Source: a virus
Virus record (IMG/VR): IMGVR_UViG_3300035698_010330
Coordinates: 1 to 26,309 of that record
DNA: 26,309 nucleotides
Reading direction: 5' to 3' (one strand)
The position numbers were made by a program, and so were the translations under genes. Below the pieces are notes generated by a model. It worked only from the letters and a program-made list of their open reading frames with translations. It ran no database searches and had not been told where the DNA came from. The first letter of the stretch is position 1, and the number at the start of each line of letters is the position of its first letter. Below, one piece after another: positions 1 through 7,666 of the stretch.

Positions 1-2
1 CT

Positions 3-155
3 GGCGGAGATTTCAGCATAGGAGAAAATCTTAAAGCAGCGGGTATTCCGGGGACATTTCCGGGGGGGTTAAGTACTGGATATATGGATATAGGCGCAGT
101 CCAGCGTGAAGAATCAGGCGGGGGCGGGCCATGTGTAGGATTAATAGGAGGATAA
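3..155 (+). CDS. C-terminal end of a tail-spike/beta-helix-like protein (partial)
   Basis: The frame is open from the left edge and stops with TAA at 153-155, giving the last 50 residues of a longer protein. It contains GYMDIGAVQREE, followed by a glycine-rich tail ending in a Cys. The (P/M)DIGAVQR motif is commonly seen at the C-terminus of right-handed parallel beta-helix proteins, including phage tail spikes and pectate-lyase-like proteins; that is family knowledge, not a search result. Its stop overlaps the next start (TAATG), so it belongs to the same transcript as the virion genes that follow. A receptor-binding or cell-surface-degrading role is inferred. It could also be another secreted beta-helix protein, because only the end is visible. 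Confidence 0.5.
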   Translation, partial: GGDFSIGENLKAAGIPGTFPGGLSTGYMDIGAVQREESGGGGPCVGLIGG

Positions 156-430
156 TGGAAAACCCACGATGCGATGATCATCAAAGACAGATACACACGA
201 TGGAGATTAAGTTAACAAAGATAGAGACAACAGTAGATCATATTAAGGACAGGATAGATAACGGTTTGAGTGGGACAGTAACAAAGATATGGGATAGGTT
301 AAATGATTTCCGTCCAGCGATTGAGGACAGTAAGTTCTGGGTAGGAAAGATTAAATGGGCTGTGTTCTGGATTGCTATAGTAGCTGTGGGCGGTGGTCTT
401 GCCAGAGTGTTCATGAATATTATTGGATAA
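155..430 (+). CDS. XhlA-like coiled-coil/membrane protein (possible lysis accessory)
   Basis: This 91-residue protein has an N-terminal amphipathic, heptad-like stretch (ITMEIKLTKIETTVDHIKDR-type pattern, about residues 12-45) and one C-terminal membrane segment (about residues 68-88, WAVFWIAIVAVGGGLARVF). Size and layout match the haemolysin XhlA/holin-associated family of phages, which act at the inner membrane in lysis. I chose ATG 155 because AGGAGG at 146-151 lies just upstream and the previous stop overlaps it as TAATG. An in-frame ATG at 131 has no good ribosome site and would read through the preceding gene's end. Its place upstream of virion genes rather than beside the holin is unusual. 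A membrane-anchored virion protein is the alternative. Confidence 0.5.
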   Translation: MENPRCDDHQRQIHTMEIKLTKIETTVDHIKDRIDNGLSGTVTKIWDRLNDFRPAIEDSKFWVGKIKWAVFWIAIVAVGGGLARVFMNIIG

Positions 431-441
431 CAGGAGGAATC

Positions 442-930
442 ATGGGATTTAAGGGCGGGTTAAAAACAAAGATTACGGAAAAGGTTATTGAAAGAGTTGT
501 TGAGGTTCCTAAATTTAAAACTGTAGAAATAGATAGACCTGTTTATGTTGACAAGATATTTGAGAAACCTGTTATTAAAGTGAAGGAATATATTGTTGAT
601 ACCCCTGTCTTTAAGAACAAGAACATTGATACGTATACACTCAAGACTAAAGAAGTAAAGGTTGATGTGCCTGTCTACAAAGATATCTCTGTTGATGTTC
701 CTGTCTATAAGACTAAGGAAGTTATCGTTCCAGTCTTCAAGGAGAATGAAGTGCTGGTTGATAAGGTAACAATCGTTCCTAAAGAAGTGATCAAGGAAAT
801 ACAAAAAGAAATCATAATGCCTAGAATTATTTTTAAGGATGTCATCGTTGATAGGCCAGTTTTTAAAGATCGTATAGTTGAGGTTATTAAACCTAATTAT
901 GTTTGTCCTAAATGTGGGAGCAGAGCGTGA
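442..930 (+). CDS. Decapeptide-repeat (VDVPVYK-type) protein with C-terminal CPKC
   Basis: This 162-residue protein is built almost entirely of degenerate units of about 10 residues with the pattern (I/V)-(V/D)-x-P-V-(Y/F)-K. Copies include VDTPVFKN, VDVPVYKD, VDVPVYKT, VIVPVFKE and VDRPVFKD. Three consecutive copies begin at 661, 691 and 721, exactly 30 nt apart. The pattern recalls alveolin-like charged-repeat proteins, which form filaments or fibres; that is a resemblance only. The C-terminus has a lone CPKCGSRA zinc-knuckle-like pair. I chose ATG 442 (GGAGG at 433-437) over the longer frame from 355, which overlaps the upstream gene. It lies among virion genes, so a fibre or structural role is plausible. 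No function is assigned. Confidence 0.75.
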   Translation: MGFKGGLKTKITEKVIERVVEVPKFKTVEIDRPVYVDKIFEKPVIKVKEYIVDTPVFKNKNIDTYTLKTKEVKVDVPVYKDISVDVPVYKTKEVIVPVFKENEVLVDKVTIVPKEVIKEIQKEIIMPRIIFKDVIVDRPVFKDRIVEVIKPNYVCPKCGSRA

Positions 931-1217
931 CACAGTTTCATAATAATAAGGTTAGACTTACGGGTGGCCCAGCTAAATATTATATGGAGTACACGACAAC
1001 TAATCTATTTGTGGAAAAAACTTTTGGGGCACAGGCAAACACATTATCTATTTCCAACGATAGTGATACGGATGATATCCAGATTTCTTATGATGGTGCA
1101 ACCCTTGAGGCAGATATTAAATCAGGTGAAACTCAAGAGCTTCATATGAAAGGGCAAACAAGAGTTTATATAAAAGCCACAGCAGGCGGAGACAAGGTGA
1201 GGATATGGGCATGGTAA
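927..1217 (+). CDS. Small beta-rich virion protein (hypothetical)
   Basis: This 96-residue protein starts at GTG 927, which overlaps the preceding TGA as GTGA, with GGGAG at 916-920 upstream. An ATG at 912 in the same frame would overlap the upstream gene by 19 nt and is less likely. The body is beta-rich: SNDSDTDDIQISYDGATLE, a GETQEL turn, then VYIKATAGGDKVRIWAW at the C-terminus. This pattern of an offset S/YDG strand and a terminal V-R-(I/V)-W-A-W recurs in small phage head or tail decoration proteins, by my recollection of such families. Context between structural genes supports a virion role. The precise role is unknown. Confidence 0.6.
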   Translation: MTQFHNNKVRLTGGPAKYYMEYTTTNLFVEKTFGAQANTLSISNDSDTDDIQISYDGATLEADIKSGETQELHMKGQTRVYIKATAGGDKVRIWAW

Positions 1218-1984
1218 AAAGAATATTAACTGTTTTGGTTTGTCTTATGCTTTGTGGGCAGGCTGAGGCGTTAGTCCGGAAGGATCGGGTCAGGGCGGTA
1301 CAGAGTGGTACGTGGGATATTGACGACATCACCGGGACTATTTCATTGCCTACCGGGGCGGCTACTTCTGCTAAGCAATTAGCTGACGGACATAGTGTAG
1401 CTCAATCTGGGACATGGACTACGCAATCGGTACAAAGTGGTGATTGGACTACTATAGCTAAACCGTACGGTCCCTACGATTATTTTGCACAGGACGCAAG
1501 CACCGAAGCAACTATTACTATTGATTACGCACATCACGAAGTTCATAGCGGGAGTCATTTTTATTTAGAAGGGTACGCTCTTTTGGGTAATGGAGGGAGT
1601 TTATATATCAAGTTGGTAACTCCAGATAATGCTGAATGGGCTCATTTCACATGGGATATAGCCAGCAATGGAATCTTAATTACAACATTAGTTGAAGCTC
1701 CTACAGGAGGGCTGGCGGATGGATCCCCGGTAACGATACTTAATAATAACCGAAACTCAGACCATGCGAGTGTACTTACAATAACATCTGGGGTGACGGC
1801 ACCTATCGGAGGAACCATTATTGCGCAGGGTAGTTGGGGTTCAAAAGCCGGAGGACAACACTCCAGGGATAATGAGATTATCCTTAAGCAAGGGACTACT
1901 TACGCTAGAACTTTTCTTTCAGGGTCAGCTTCGAATTATGTAAATTTCAAAGCCAGTTGGTACGAACATACAGACAAAAATTAA
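1211..1984 (+). CDS. Putative virion protein with signal-like N-terminus
   Basis: The protein has about 257 residues. The N-terminus MVKRILTVLVCLMLCGQAEA looks like a Sec signal peptide (KR, hydrophobic core, A-E-A cleavage site). This is unusual for a tail protein and may mean export or membrane insertion. The next part carries short repeats of the type AVQSGTWD, AQSGTWTTQ and VQSGDWTT, plus LPTGAATSAKQLADGH, a pattern I associate with phage tail or neck proteins. The rest is beta-rich and glycine-rich. ATG 1211 is preferred over ATG 1205 because the AAGGTGAGG at 1194-1202 is then correctly spaced. The start overlaps the end of the previous gene by 7 nt. Function is unknown. Confidence 0.6.
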   Translation: MVKRILTVLVCLMLCGQAEALVRKDRVRAVQSGTWDIDDITGTISLPTGAATSAKQLADGHSVAQSGTWTTQSVQSGDWTTIAKPYGPYDYFAQDASTEATITIDYAHHEVHSGSHFYLEGYALLGNGGSLYIKLVTPDNAEWAHFTWDIASNGILITTLVEAPTGGLADGSPVTILNNNRNSDHASVLTITSGVTAPIGGTIIAQGSWGSKAGGQHSRDNEIILKQGTTYARTFLSGSASNYVNFKASWYEHTDKN

Positions 1985-1993
1985 GGATTAACT

Positions 1994-2695
1994 ATGGGCA
2001 GAAGACTAAGATCAAAGACTGTTAAGTTTGGAAGAAATGCAGAGATAACATCTTATGGTGATGACAAATATGTCCGGTGTTGGAACTGTAGATTTATCTG
2101 TAATACAGATAGAGATCTTCATGCAAGAAGAGGGGCCAGAAGTGGAGATGGTATTTCTTCTTCCACGAATCTTTTATCAAATGGACATTTCGATGATTGG
2201 TCTGACGGTGTAGCTAAAGCACCTGATGATTGGAGAGCAGCTCTTGGTAATGTTGCCCGGTCATCAGATTATTATTATGACGTGGGTAATACCAGCGAGT
2301 ATAGCGCTCAGCTAACAGCGTGGACGGCACCTTACAACAATGGGGTGTTGGGAAATCAGCTTACTGTTACAACCTACAACGGTAGGGACATAACTTTTAA
2401 ATGCCAGGCTAAGACAAAGTATAAGAACTGCACTCGGCTATATATTTCAGCAGGTGGAGAACAGACGTACTCCAACTTCCATCCGGGTGACGGTAACTGG
2501 CATCCACTAGAAGTCACCGCTACGATTCCGGATGATGCTACCAGTGTGAACCATGTACTACAGGTGATACAGGTGAAGGCTACGGAAGCTTTCACAGCGT
2601 TATTTGACAAGGCTACTTCAGTTATGCTTTCTGAGGTACAATCCGGATGCCCATTGTGTGGATGTTTATTATATCAAGATAGGGGGAAGTCATGA
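1994..2695 (+). CDS. Zinc-ribbon protein interrupted by a jelly-roll-like domain
   Basis: This 233-residue protein begins with a basic segment and a CWNC pair (C29, C32) and ends with CPLCGC (C219, C222, C224). Together these could form one zinc ribbon whose two halves are about 185 residues apart. The insert begins with NLLSNGHFDDWSDG and APDDW, the usual start of CBM4/9-like jelly-roll carbohydrate-binding modules in phage proteins, and runs in beta-rich sequence to about residue 215. A related module lies inside the downstream 942-residue nozzle-like protein (NLISNSHMEHWTNG, APDGW). The gene ends in ATGA overlapping the adaptor gene. I infer a virion or neck protein that may bind surface glycans. 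No specific function is recognised. Confidence 0.65.
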   Translation: MGRRLRSKTVKFGRNAEITSYGDDKYVRCWNCRFICNTDRDLHARRGARSGDGISSSTNLLSNGHFDDWSDGVAKAPDDWRAALGNVARSSDYYYDVGNTSEYSAQLTAWTAPYNNGVLGNQLTVTTYNGRDITFKCQAKTKYKNCTRLYISAGGEQTYSNFHPGDGNWHPLEVTATIPDDATSVNHVLQVIQVKATEAFTALFDKATSVMLSEVQSGCPLCGCLLYQDRGKS

Positions 2696-3360
2696 ATAGA
2701 AGAAGGTTAAGGAACCTTGCACGTAAAAGGCTTGGTGAAAACGTTGCAGCTTTTTGGACAGATGATGAGCTGAATGATTACATAAATGATGCTGGTCATG
2801 ATGTCGTAGAAAAGGCGAAGTGCATTAAAGCTAATGGTTATATCACAACTGTAGCGGATACCGCGGAGTATACGATCTCTTCCAACTTTTCAAACTACCT
2901 TGCTGTCACTGAGGTTTATATGTACCAGGATGCTACGACCTGGAGACGACTGGACCAGACAAACAGGGATAGATTGAAACGGGAACAGCCAGGTTGGAAG
3001 AGTGCAGACAACGGTGTGCCGAATGAATACTATTGGGATAAAGAAGAGGATGTGTTGGGTGTTTTCCCGAAGCCGAACAGTACCAACGCAGGCACGAACT
3101 ATCTTCAGGTTTATTATGCAGATGGTTATACAGACATAACGTCTGATGATGATGAACCCGCAGGTGTTTCCCATATGCTACAGCTTGCGATGGTGGATTA
3201 TGTTGTAGCGTTGGGTTATGAGACGCGGGGCTGGGGTGACAAAGCCAACGATGCTTTTAAGAAATACTATTTTAAGATCAAGGAATATCTTGTTGATCGT
3301 GACACAGAGAAGCAGGAAGATGATGAGGGTATCGTAATGAAAAACTATAGGAATATATAA
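2692..3360 (+). CDS. Head-tail adaptor-like protein
   Basis: This 222-residue protein starts with a basic helix (RRRLRNLARKRLGE) and then FWTDDELNDYINDAGHDVV, the arrangement found at the N-terminus of phage head-to-tail adaptor proteins such as the SU10/P22 gp4-like groups. A beta-rich middle (LGVFPKPN, LQVYYADGY) and a helical end (AFKKYYFKIKEYLVDRD) follow. Adaptors sit between the portal and the nozzle. The next gene encodes a nozzle-like propeller, which supports the call. The start overlaps the previous stop as ATGA and the stop overlaps the next start as TAATG, so the three genes are translationally coupled. The fold assignment is inferred from pattern and position, not from a search. 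Confidence 0.6.
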   Translation: MNRRRLRNLARKRLGENVAAFWTDDELNDYINDAGHDVVEKAKCIKANGYITTVADTAEYTISSNFSNYLAVTEVYMYQDATTWRRLDQTNRDRLKREQPGWKSADNGVPNEYYWDKEEDVLGVFPKPNSTNAGTNYLQVYYADGYTDITSDDDEPAGVSHMLQLAMVDYVVALGYETRGWGDKANDAFKKYYFKIKEYLVDRDTEKQEDDEGIVMKNYRNI

Positions 3361-6188
3361 TGCCGTTAACTACAGAACCTATTAAGCAGTGGCAGATAAA
3401 ACCGATGCCAGGTATGGCACCAAAGCCTGAAGATCTGGAACGTGAAGGGAAGGTTGTTGAGCTGGCTAAGAACTGTAGGTTTGAATCACAGCCGGGATCC
3501 GTTGAGAAGCGTGAGCCGATTACTTATTTCAATCCGCTTACTATGGGTGGGACGAATCCTGTTACTGGTTTGTATAGATTTAATACTACAGGTGGGACAA
3601 ACAAGATCATAGCTGTGCATAACCAGAGTGTCTATGTGGGGAGTGATACCGCAGGTACTTTTACTGCGTTGACTTTGCCTCAGGGTTATACGCTTACAGC
3701 TAATAAGCGGATGGCGTTTTCAATGTATAACGACTTGCTGTTCATGAGTAATGGTAGCGACAATATGCTTGCTTATGATAATGCTAGTGACAATGTTTGC
3801 TGGGAGCTGGGGTCGTGTAAGGCTGTGCTTGCTTCAGGTGGTAGTAACCTTGATGCTGCAGCTATATATTATTACGCTGTTGTTTTTAATACAGCTGCGG
3901 ATGGATCTGGAACGGATTATGTTAATGGTGCTGTAAGTAATCCGGTGACAACTGATGCGGCAAACAGGAAGGTAACGTTGTCTGAGATACCGTTGGGTCC
4001 TTCAAATATTCTTTCACGGGTGATATACCGGGTTGAAGGTGGCGGGTCAACGCTTAGTTTGTTAGCTATCATTGGGAACAATTCAGACACTACATATACT
4101 GATGATATAGCTGATGTAACTTTGGGGGCTGCGATGCCTGCTGTGACTGACGATGTTCCATTAGGCAACATCTTGCAGGTTTACCGTGAGAGGATTTTTC
4201 TTTCAGGTAACTCAACGTACCCGAATAGAATTTGGTATACCAAGCCTTATCTGCCAGGGGTATGGTGGCAGACAACTGATACAGACTACATGGAGATCGC
4301 GCCGGATGACGGTGATGAGATCAGGGGTATCCCTATCTTCATGGGTACGATGTCAGTCATAAAACAGAATACAATACGTAAGGTACACATAGGAGTTTCG
4401 TATGGTGGTAATTCTGCCAGCTTAACTGCTGCTTTGCCTTCGAGTTGGTACGCAGAGGATCCGATAGTTTTTACTGGAAGTCCTGCCCAGTGGTCAATAA
4501 CGATGACTCAGTACGGGATTATCTTCCTGGGGTGGGATCATTGGTACCGTTGGGACAACGCGCGGCTAACGCCAATTATAGATGATTTTGATACTAATGA
4601 GATCTTGCCTGCTACATACAATGATGTCGTTGCTCATTCTGTGAAGAATATTTTGTATTGGGCATATACGAATAATGATGAGGTAAGTAATTTTCACAAC
4701 CGGGTTGGGCGGTTTAATTTCTTGAGAAAGAAACTTGGATTAGATACCTTCACCCGGAATAAGAATAACGCTGGTGATACTGCTGTGGCGAGCATGGGTG
4801 TTAATTGTTTTTGTTCGCTTACCGGACAGGATGAGTCAGCGGATATTTATTATGGTGATAGCCGTAGTGGATTTGTGTATCGAGCTGAGGACAAATTGTT
4901 GTGGGCTAAGTGGAATAAGAAATCACAGATAGATGCGAACTTAGAACGTAACTTGATATCCAATTCTCATATGGAGCATTGGACGAATGGTGCGGCACTT
5001 GCTCCGGATGGGTGGACGTTGGCTGGTGCTTCCGGGACTATTGCAAGAGATAGCACGAACTACGTTGGTTTTACTTATGGTGCAACAATTACGCGTGCGG
5101 GGACCAACGTTACGTTGAGTCATAGCCTGGGTGTCGTTGGTGCGATAGGGACTCATACAGCTTTGCAGGGGGAGACAGTTTATTTTGGTGCGTGGGTGTT
5201 ACTTACCGGATCTGCTGATACTGCCAGGCTTCAAGTCGATGATGGTGTGGGCACAACCGAGACAAGTTATCATACAGGCGGGGGCGCTTGGGAATGGTTA
5301 TCAACTTCTCATGCTGTAGATGCTGCAGCTTCAGAGTTAACTATTAAATGCTTAGTTGATAACAACAATGAAGACCCAACGTTTGATGAAGTGATTTTGA
5401 TTCATGCGGCTGATGATGAGTTTTATTCTTCCGACATCGTTACCGGAGGGACAGAGGACAGCGGATGGGTTGCGGTTGGTAGGGACGAGCAGATAGATGA
5501 GATGAACGATACGATAAACAACCAGGTGGGCACGATTGATATGAATGATACTGACGGAGCGGTAGTGTTTGCTCCTCAGAATATCAGGGCTGGAACACTG
5601 AAGAAAATATATTGGAATATTAATAAGGCTGCTAACGCTGATACTGTTAGCTTCTGGACTCGCACTGGTGCTACGCAGGCTACGTGTGAGGCTGCTGAAT
5701 GGGATGGCCCGTTGATTTATTCTGGGTCTGACATTACTTCAACAGCCAATAAATGGATACAGCTTAAGCTTGAGATGACCGCAGCCAGTACAGCTACAGG
5801 ATCACCTAGGATATTCCATACTGATGGATACATCATTAAGTATTCATACAGGATAGGTGGCGGTATTGCAGAAGAGACCGTGGAGATGGATTACGATACT
5901 GGGGATAGGAATTTTGTACTGCCATTCGTTGACAAGATTCATAAAAAGATTGGGACTGTTCATGAAGGGGAAACTTCTGATGGGACGTTTACGCTGGAGT
6001 GGTTTACAGAAAATGCTGCAGGATCGTTCACTATAGACTTCGCAACTTTCCCAGAGCGTTGGGATAGTTTTTTCCAGGACACTGCGTATGGTAAGAACCT
6101 CCGGGTTCGTATATATAAAAATGATTTATTGAACTGTAGGATCAAAGAGTTGAAGGGGATATTCACCCCTGAACCAATGATACTTTAA
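3360..6188 (+). CDS. Nozzle / tail tubular protein B-like beta-propeller with inserted jelly-roll
   Basis: The protein has 942 residues. The N-terminus lists virion-type statements (ELAKNCRFESQPGSVEKREP), followed by propeller-like blades: TGLYRF, KIIAVHNQSVYVG, LLFMSNGSDNMLAYD, RERIFLSGNSTYPNRIWYT and EIAPDDGDEIRGIPIFMG. These resemble the beta-propeller of podovirus nozzles (T7 gp12/P22 gp10-like), which closes the short tail. From about residue 531 to 690 a jelly-roll-like module (NLISNSHMEHWTNG, APDGW) is inserted, related to that in the gene at 1994. The C-terminal part is beta-rich and ends in RIKELKGIFTPEPMIL. The length exceeds typical nozzles, largely because of the insert. TAATG coupling links it to the adaptor. 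Its neighbours strongly support a short-tail assembly. Confidence 0.65.
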   Translation: MPLTTEPIKQWQIKPMPGMAPKPEDLEREGKVVELAKNCRFESQPGSVEKREPITYFNPLTMGGTNPVTGLYRFNTTGGTNKIIAVHNQSVYVGSDTAGTFTALTLPQGYTLTANKRMAFSMYNDLLFMSNGSDNMLAYDNASDNVCWELGSCKAVLASGGSNLDAAAIYYYAVVFNTAADGSGTDYVNGAVSNPVTTDAANRKVTLSEIPLGPSNILSRVIYRVEGGGSTLSLLAIIGNNSDTTYTDDIADVTLGAAMPAVTDDVPLGNILQVYRERIFLSGNSTYPNRIWYTKPYLPGVWWQTTDTDYMEIAPDDGDEIRGIPIFMGTMSVIKQNTIRKVHIGVSYGGNSASLTAALPSSWYAEDPIVFTGSPAQWSITMTQYGIIFLGWDHWYRWDNARLTPIIDDFDTNEILPATYNDVVAHSVKNILYWAYTNNDEVSNFHNRVGRFNFLRKKLGLDTFTRNKNNAGDTAVASMGVNCFCSLTGQDESADIYYGDSRSGFVYRAEDKLLWAKWNKKSQIDANLERNLISNSHMEHWTNGAALAPDGWTLAGASGTIARDSTNYVGFTYGATITRAGTNVTLSHSLGVVGAIGTHTALQGETVYFGAWVLLTGSADTARLQVDDGVGTTETSYHTGGGAWEWLSTSHAVDAAASELTIKCLVDNNNEDPTFDEVILIHAADDEFYSSDIVTGGTEDSGWVAVGRDEQIDEMNDTINNQVGTIDMNDTDGAVVFAPQNIRAGTLKKIYWNINKAANADTVSFWTRTGATQATCEAAEWDGPLIYSGSDITSTANKWIQLKLEMTAASTATGSPRIFHTDGYIIKYSYRIGGGIAEETVEMDYDTGDRNFVLPFVDKIHKKIGTVHEGETSDGTFTLEWFTENAAGSFTIDFATFPERWDSFFQDTAYGKNLRVRIYKNDLLNCRIKELKGIFTPEPMIL

Positions 6189-6197
6189 GGAGGAGAG

Positions 6198-6953
6198 ATG
6201 GCTGCGATAGACGATTGGATGAAGGGTGATGGGACGGACGCGCTGCAAGGTACTGATAGTGCATCAAGTATAGATGATAACGTTACAACCTATATACAGG
6301 ATCCATTGAATATTTTGAACTATGGGTACAGGAGATTATGTACGGTTACTTATGCTTCAGCTTCTTCTGTTACTGTTAGTGTGGGTGAGATCGTGTGCCG
6401 GAATAATCCGAACACTATATTACGGATGCGTAAGATGACAGCTTCTCAGACGTGTAGTACGCTTGATACAGGTGCGTTGAGTAATGACCAGACGTATTAT
6501 GTATACATTACGGCTGACACAAGCGACACGGTGTTCAGTGCGATTATAACTTTGAGTACTGATTTCCCAGCAGGGATAACATATGCACGGAAGGTAGCAT
6601 CGTTCACGACTGACGCAAGTAATAATATTAATTCTGATTCGTTGGTACAAGAAGATACTGCTACTATTCAATCATCGTTGGGTGATTGGGTTACTACTGG
6701 GTTTGTAGGAGATACTGCGTATCAAGCTGATTCAGATGGGTTCGTTGTAGTTCGATGTAATGGTGGTGCGTCAAAGGTTGTCACTGGTTACACTGACAGC
6801 AACGCTACACCAACGACAGCTGTTCTCGCTGGGAGTAGTGGGACAAGCGCTGGTACCCATCATGGGATTACAATGCCAGTTAAGAAGGGTGATTATTGGT
6901 TAATTGAATCTGAGTTTGATAGTAATTGGATTCGTTGGATACCGTTATCATAA
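6198..6953 (+). CDS. Putative tail-fibre/tail-appendage protein
   Basis: This 251-residue protein is preceded by AAGGAGGAG. It is Ser/Thr/Asp-rich and beta-rich, with TYYVYITADTSDTVFSAI, FPAGITYARKVASF and a C-terminal HHGITMPVKKGDYWLIE segment. The latter resembles fibre heads or the collar domains that end in a G-D-Y-W turn. The arrangement (short N-terminal anchor, strand-rich body, C-terminal head) suits a trimeric appendage attached near the nozzle. No catalytic motif is visible. A receptor-binding function is inferred from composition and position only. Confidence 0.5.
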   Translation: MAAIDDWMKGDGTDALQGTDSASSIDDNVTTYIQDPLNILNYGYRRLCTVTYASASSVTVSVGEIVCRNNPNTILRMRKMTASQTCSTLDTGALSNDQTYYVYITADTSDTVFSAIITLSTDFPAGITYARKVASFTTDASNNINSDSLVQEDTATIQSSLGDWVTTGFVGDTAYQADSDGFVVVRCNGGASKVVTGYTDSNATPTTAVLAGSSGTSAGTHHGITMPVKKGDYWLIESEFDSNWIRWIPLS

Positions 6954-6962
6954 GGAGCTGAG

Positions 6963-7199
6963 ATGGGTATAGAACAGGTAGATAGACTAACAGACATGAG
7001 TGATGAGAGCTTGCCAATGTTGCATAAGATAATGGATGGCATCCATGCAGAAGCGGTGGGGATAATCTATTCTTCTGTGGTGCCCGTAGCGGCTACGACA
7101 CCTACTGGCAAGATGGTGATACATGATGATGGCGCAGGGACTAAGCGTATTTATTTCAAAACTGGAAAAGATAACCTGGGATACATAAGTTTAACATGA
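6963..7199 (+). CDS. Small virion-associated protein (hypothetical)
   Basis: This 78-residue protein begins after AAGGAGCTGAG. A short helical N-terminus (VDRLTDMSDESLPMLHKIMD) is followed by strands, TPTGKMVIHDDGAGTKRIYF and LGYISL. The last segment, a K-(M/V)-V-I-H-D-D-G-A-G-x-R-I-Y-F strand pair, is a pattern seen in small phage tail proteins. It sits between the fibre-like gene and the cupin gene and its stop overlaps the next start as ATGA. No function is recognised. Confidence 0.55.
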   Translation: MGIEQVDRLTDMSDESLPMLHKIMDGIHAEAVGIIYSSVVPVAATTPTGKMVIHDDGAGTKRIYFKTGKDNLGYISLT

Positions 7200-7666
7200 T
7201 GGAAGTAACGGAAAAAATAGATGCTGCGATAATGCGGGACAAGATCATGGAGTTTGAGAAGGGGTTGGCTCAGACTCCGGGGGCTAAGTTTGGTGACGAT
7301 TGTGCACCGCTTAAGCACACGTTTGTTGATGGTGCGTACATCAGGGAGATCACCATGCCTAAGGGCTGGGTGTTTACTTCTAAGATCCATAAGATTGAAC
7401 ATCCGTACTTTGTTATGAAGGGTGATTGCTCAGTGTTGACAGATGAGGGTGTTGTGCGGATTAAGGCTCCTCATTGGGGTGTGACACAGCCGGGGACAAA
7501 ACGGATATTATATATGCATGAAGAAACGGTGTGGGCTACGGTTCATGTGACGGACAGTAAAGATTTGAAGGAAATAGAAAACCAGATTATAGCACCTGAT
7601 TTTGAGAGTGTTATAACGGATGGAGATAAAGAAGAAGGAGGAACACTATGTCATGGGGATCAATAG
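7196..7666 (+). CDS. Cupin-fold phage protein
   Basis: This 156-residue protein has a cupin-like core from about residue 45 to 125: FVDGAYIREITMPKGWVFTS, then HKIEHPYFVMKGDCSVLTDEG and HWGVTQPGTKRILYMHEET. The H-x-x-E-H-P-Y-x-V-(M/L)-x-G pattern with a following P-G-T-K-R is typical of small beta-barrel cupins encoded among phage structural genes. Such proteins may be virion decorations or bind metal or ligand. The visible His and Glu residues (HKIEH) are candidate metal ligands, though I cannot confirm a complete site. The start is ATGATG overlapping the upstream stop, with no clear Shine-Dalgarno, so coupled re-initiation is likely. It overlaps the next gene by 19 nt. Confidence 0.65.
   Translation: MMEVTEKIDAAIMRDKIMEFEKGLAQTPGAKFGDDCAPLKHTFVDGAYIREITMPKGWVFTSKIHKIEHPYFVMKGDCSVLTDEGVVRIKAPHWGVTQPGTKRILYMHEETVWATVHVTDSKDLKEIENQIIAPDFESVITDGDKEEGGTLCHGDQ

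Noticed and set aside
442-930. Diversity-generating retroelement or variable region
   Set aside because: The repeats are protein-level decapeptides; no reverse transcriptase or template/variable repeat pair is seen anywhere in the window.
460-933. Long minus-strand frame opposite the decapeptide-repeat gene
   Set aside because: It is a shadow of the repetitive plus-strand coding sequence, Asn/Phe-rich, with no start signal.
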